Assembly: GCA_946478675.1 (NCBI GenBank)
Contig: CAMLEF010000248.1
Location: 1 to 6,999 of the forward strand
Direction of reading: 5' to 3'
Source of the DNA: an uncultured Flavobacteriales bacterium
GTDB taxonomy: Bacteria; Bacteroidota; Bacteroidia; Palsa-965
DNA: 6,999 nt
A program made the translations under genes and the position numbers. The number at the start of each line of letters is the position of its first letter. Positions within the stretch are counted from its first letter, which is position 1. Positions 5,518 through 6,999 of the stretch are shown here, piece after piece. Under the pieces are notes generated by a model, which was not told the origin of the DNA, did no database searches, and saw only the letters and a program-made list of their open reading frames with translations.

Positions 5518-5531
5518 TATGGTGCGCAAAG
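5518..5531 (+). repeat. 14-base direct repeat, copy B
   Basis: This is the second copy of TATGGTGCGCAAAG. It includes the ATG and next three codons of the TPR/PD40 gene, and lies 138 bases from copy A. Confidence 0.7.
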
Positions 5532-6999
5532 TACTTGCTGTCGTTATTGCTGTTTTTTGCTGCGTGGGAATCGTGTCGGCGCAAAAAGGCGACAAGCAGA
5601 AGAACAAGCAGGAGGAGCAATGGCTGGAGAACGCGGAATTTTATTTTTCCGAAGGTTATTACCTGCGCGCGCTTACCCTTTACAAAAAGCTCAGCGACAC
5701 GCATCCTGACGATCCGTATTACCACTACCAGCTCGGCATCTGCTATCTTTTCAAAGGCGATGAAAAAGAGCTCGCGATCGATCATCTCGAAAAAGCGAAG
5801 AAGCTCGACCCGTCCTTGCCGCGTATCGATTTCTATCTCGGTCGCGCTTACCACCAGAATTACCGTTTCGACGACGCGATCAAATCCTTCAACGCTTATC
5901 TCGATAACGGCGAGCCCGATGAGAAGGAAGCAAGAGAGACGCAGCATTACATCGAATACTGCAAGAATGCCAAAACGCTGATCCGCGATACCGCAGCGGT
6001 GGAGATCAAAAACGTCGGCGACCCGATCAATACGGCGAACTCCGAATACGTGCCCGTCATCACGATCGATGAGTCGATGATGATCTTTACCTATCTCGGC
6101 GAACGCAGCACGGGCGGCCTGCAGGATCCGAAATTCCGTCCCGATACTACCGGCGAATATTACGAGGACATCATGGTGTCGCAACGCGTCGGCGACAACT
6201 GGATGGATCCGGAGCCGATCAGTAACAACATCAACACCAAAGGCCACGACGCCAGCATCGCGCTTTCGAATGACGGACAGATTTTGTTCATTTTCAAAAG
6301 CACGACGAAAGACGGCGGTGATATTTTCATGAGCACGCTCACGGGCAACGAATGGTCGACGCCTGTTCGTCTCGGTCCGAACATCAACACGAAATACTGG
6401 GAAGGCAGCTGCTCGCTTTCGAGCGACGGGCAAATTCTCTATTTCGCCAGCGATCGTCCCGGCGGATTGGGCGGGCGCGATATTTACCTGTCGCACAAAC
6501 AATCGAACGGCGAATGGGGACCTGCAGAAAATCTCGGGCCGACGATCAATACGCCGTACAACGACGACTCGACGAACCTGCTGAACTTCACGGACCCGGC
6601 ACAGCAGCAGCGCGCCGCGCAGGAACTGGCCGCGCTGAAGAAGATCGCGAAGCCGTCGCGCAGCTCGTACTTCGGCATCATCGACCTGGCCGGCTTCAAG
6701 AAGGACCGCTTCTACCTGTACCAGGCCCGCTGGCGCCCGGACCTGCCGATGGCGCACCTGCTGCCGCACTGGAACTGGCCGGAGCGCGTGGGCCAGGTGA
6801 CGCCGGTGCAGGTAGTCGCGAGGTACGGCGATGTTCTTCACCTGCGCGATTTCAAGGGCGCCTACGCTCTGTGGGGTCCCAAGCCGACGATCGACGAGAA
6901 GTCCTTCGAAAAGCAGTTTGCAGGCTACGAGACGATCGACGTCGCGGTCGGTAAGATCGGCCCGACGGAAGGGGCTGCGGGGTCGCTCTACAGCACTGT
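5519..6999 (+). CDS. exported TPR + PD40 protein, 3' part replaced by foreign sequence
   Basis: The frame is open from the ATG at 5519 to the window edge. Residues 1-21 are a signal peptide (AVVIAVFCCVGIVSA, cleavage before Q22; the Cys pair does not form a lipobox). Residues 36-130 hold about three TPR helix pairs. Residues 171-351 hold PD40 blades: NDGQILFIF (251-259) followed by GGDIFMS, and SSDGQILYFASDRPGGLGG (301-319) with RDIYLS. The repeating INT-x-Y element before each blade is typical of Bacteroidota OmpA-family and PorE-like envelope proteins, which normally continue with more blades and a C-terminal OmpA peptidoglycan-binding domain. After N-T-P-Y-N-D-D-S351 (6571) the expected P-F-x-x-x-D-G-K-T-L-Y-F does not follow, and GC3 becomes near-total. 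Only about 351 residues are trusted as this gene; everything beyond appears to come from other genes. An envelope scaffold, gliding or type IX secretion role is possible but not shown. Confidence 0.8.
   Translation, partial: MVRKVLAVVIAVFCCVGIVSAQKGDKQKNKQEEQWLENAEFYFSEGYYLRALTLYKKLSDTHPDDPYYHYQLGICYLFKGDEKELAIDHLEKAKKLDPSLPRIDFYLGRAYHQNYRFDDAIKSFNAYLDNGEPDEKEARETQHYIEYCKNAKTLIRDTAAVEIKNVGDPINTANSEYVPVITIDESMMIFTYLGERSTGGLQDPKFRPDTTGEYYEDIMVSQRVGDNWMDPEPISNNINTKGHDASIALSNDGQILFIFKSTTKDGGDIFMSTLTGNEWSTPVRLGPNINTKYWEGSCSLSSDGQILYFASDRPGGLGGRDIYLSHKQSNGEWGPAENLGPTINTPYNDDSTNLLNFTDPAQQQRAAQELAALKKIAKPSRSSYFGIIDLAGFKKDRFYLYQARWRPDLPMAHLLPHWNWPERVGQVTPVQVVARYGDVLHLRDFKGAYALWGPKPTIDEKSFEKQFAGYETIDVAVGKIGPTEGAAGSLYST
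6572..6658 (+). other. unassigned in-frame linker stretch in the chimeric tail
   Basis: About 29 codons reading TNLLNFTDPAQQQ and then an Ala/Leu/Lys-rich helix up to the GH2-like part. The composition is unlike PD40 sequence, and from 6593 only two codons (GCA, GAA) end in A or T. I do not recognise the family. It may belong to a separate donor sequence, or to the same donor as the GH2 piece. Confidence 0.5.
6659..6811 (+). pseudogene. fragment of a GH2 beta-galactosidase
   Basis: The frame encodes RSSYFGIIDLAGFKKDRF followed by YLYQARWRPD, LLPHWNWPERVGQ and VTPV. This is the segment at the end of the GH2 catalytic barrel leading into the next beta domain of beta-galactosidase-type glycoside hydrolases. 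Both catalytic glutamates lie upstream in full enzymes and are absent, so the roughly 51 residues cannot be active. Codons almost all end in G or C, unlike the Bacteroidota genes to the left. After VTPV the family normally continues into a beta strand with E-x-E-L-F-x-N-G; here it does not, so this piece is cut at both ends. The identification is from memory of the family motif. Confidence 0.75.
6812..6999 (+). pseudogene. fragment of an unrecognised protein at the window edge
   Basis: The open frame continues for about 62 codons (starting V-V-A-R-Y-G-D-V, later LRDFKGAYALWGPKPTIDE and GPTEGAAGSLYST) to the window end without a stop. It does not continue the GH2 fold. Codon use is more mixed than in the GH2 piece (GTT, CTT, GAT, GGT and TTT reappear), which suggests a third donor. 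The Gly/Thr/Tyr-rich end looks like an extracytoplasmic beta domain, possibly proteobacterial, but I cannot name a family. Confidence 0.45.

Noticed and set aside
5489..6841. A 450-codon minus-strand open frame opposite the TPR/PD40 gene
   Set aside because: It crosses the chimeric junction without change and has Arg/Val-rich non-protein-like composition. The plus strand has a signal peptide, TPRs and PD40 motifs.
6352..6954. A 200-codon plus-strand frame in the chimeric tail
   Set aside because: It is a shifted frame of the PD40/GH2 sequence and reads as Arg/Ala/Pro-rich nonsense. The recognisable motifs are all in the frame of the ATG at 5519.
5519..6999. A novel TPR-PD40-GH2 fusion enzyme
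   Set aside because: The GH2 part is about 51 residues without either catalytic glutamate and is cut at both ends. It is flanked by unrelated sequence and differs in GC and codon use. A chimera explains this better.

Overview
The window looks like a piece of a Bacteroidota genome of moderate GC; I counted 55% over 6181-6540. The evidence is several Sec-exported proteins with TolB/PD40-type propeller motifs, an N-terminal TPR plus PD40 architecture typical of Bacteroidota OmpA-family and PorE-like proteins, start codons without Shine-Dalgarno sequences, and promoter-like boxes close to the Bacteroidota -7 consensus (TAnnTTTG) a few bases before starts. I cannot place it below phylum.

Region by region: 37-1713 is a tight three-gene operon. 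It encodes an exported PD40/TolB-like propeller protein, a small two-helix membrane protein that looks like a potassium-channel pore module with an altered selectivity filter, and a GNAT acetyltransferase. Gaps are 1 and 2 bases. A 221-base gap (1714-1934) follows, with low-complexity direct and inverted repeats and a C-rich tract. Next come an exported M3-family zinc oligopeptidase (1935-4034), a nine-unit GGTT microsatellite with further short repeats, and a small exported cysteine-containing protein (4182-4676). That gene converges, 3 bases apart, on a class I SAM-dependent O-methyltransferase (4680-5321, minus strand). The 197-base divergent gap 5322-5518 is dense in small symmetric and repeated elements. 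From 5519 a TPR plus PD40 exported protein begins on the plus strand.

After codon 351 of that last gene (about 6571) the protein stops matching its own family and GC rises to 65% over 6601-6999 (261 of 399, counted by hand). The same open frame runs into a stretch I recognise as the C-terminal end of a GH2 beta-galactosidase catalytic barrel (6659-6811). It then enters a third stretch of unknown family that reaches the window edge. I read this as a chimeric join, probably an assembly or library artefact, rather than a new fusion protein.

I see no tRNA, rRNA, CRISPR array, insertion sequence or phage genes, and no convincing new multi-gene system. The most biologically interesting item is the channel-like protein with T-G-M-G-P in place of the canonical T-V-G-Y-G-D filter, in an operon with a propeller protein and a GNAT enzyme. 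The O-methyltransferase, the M3 peptidase and the 4182 gene appear to be separate transcription units.
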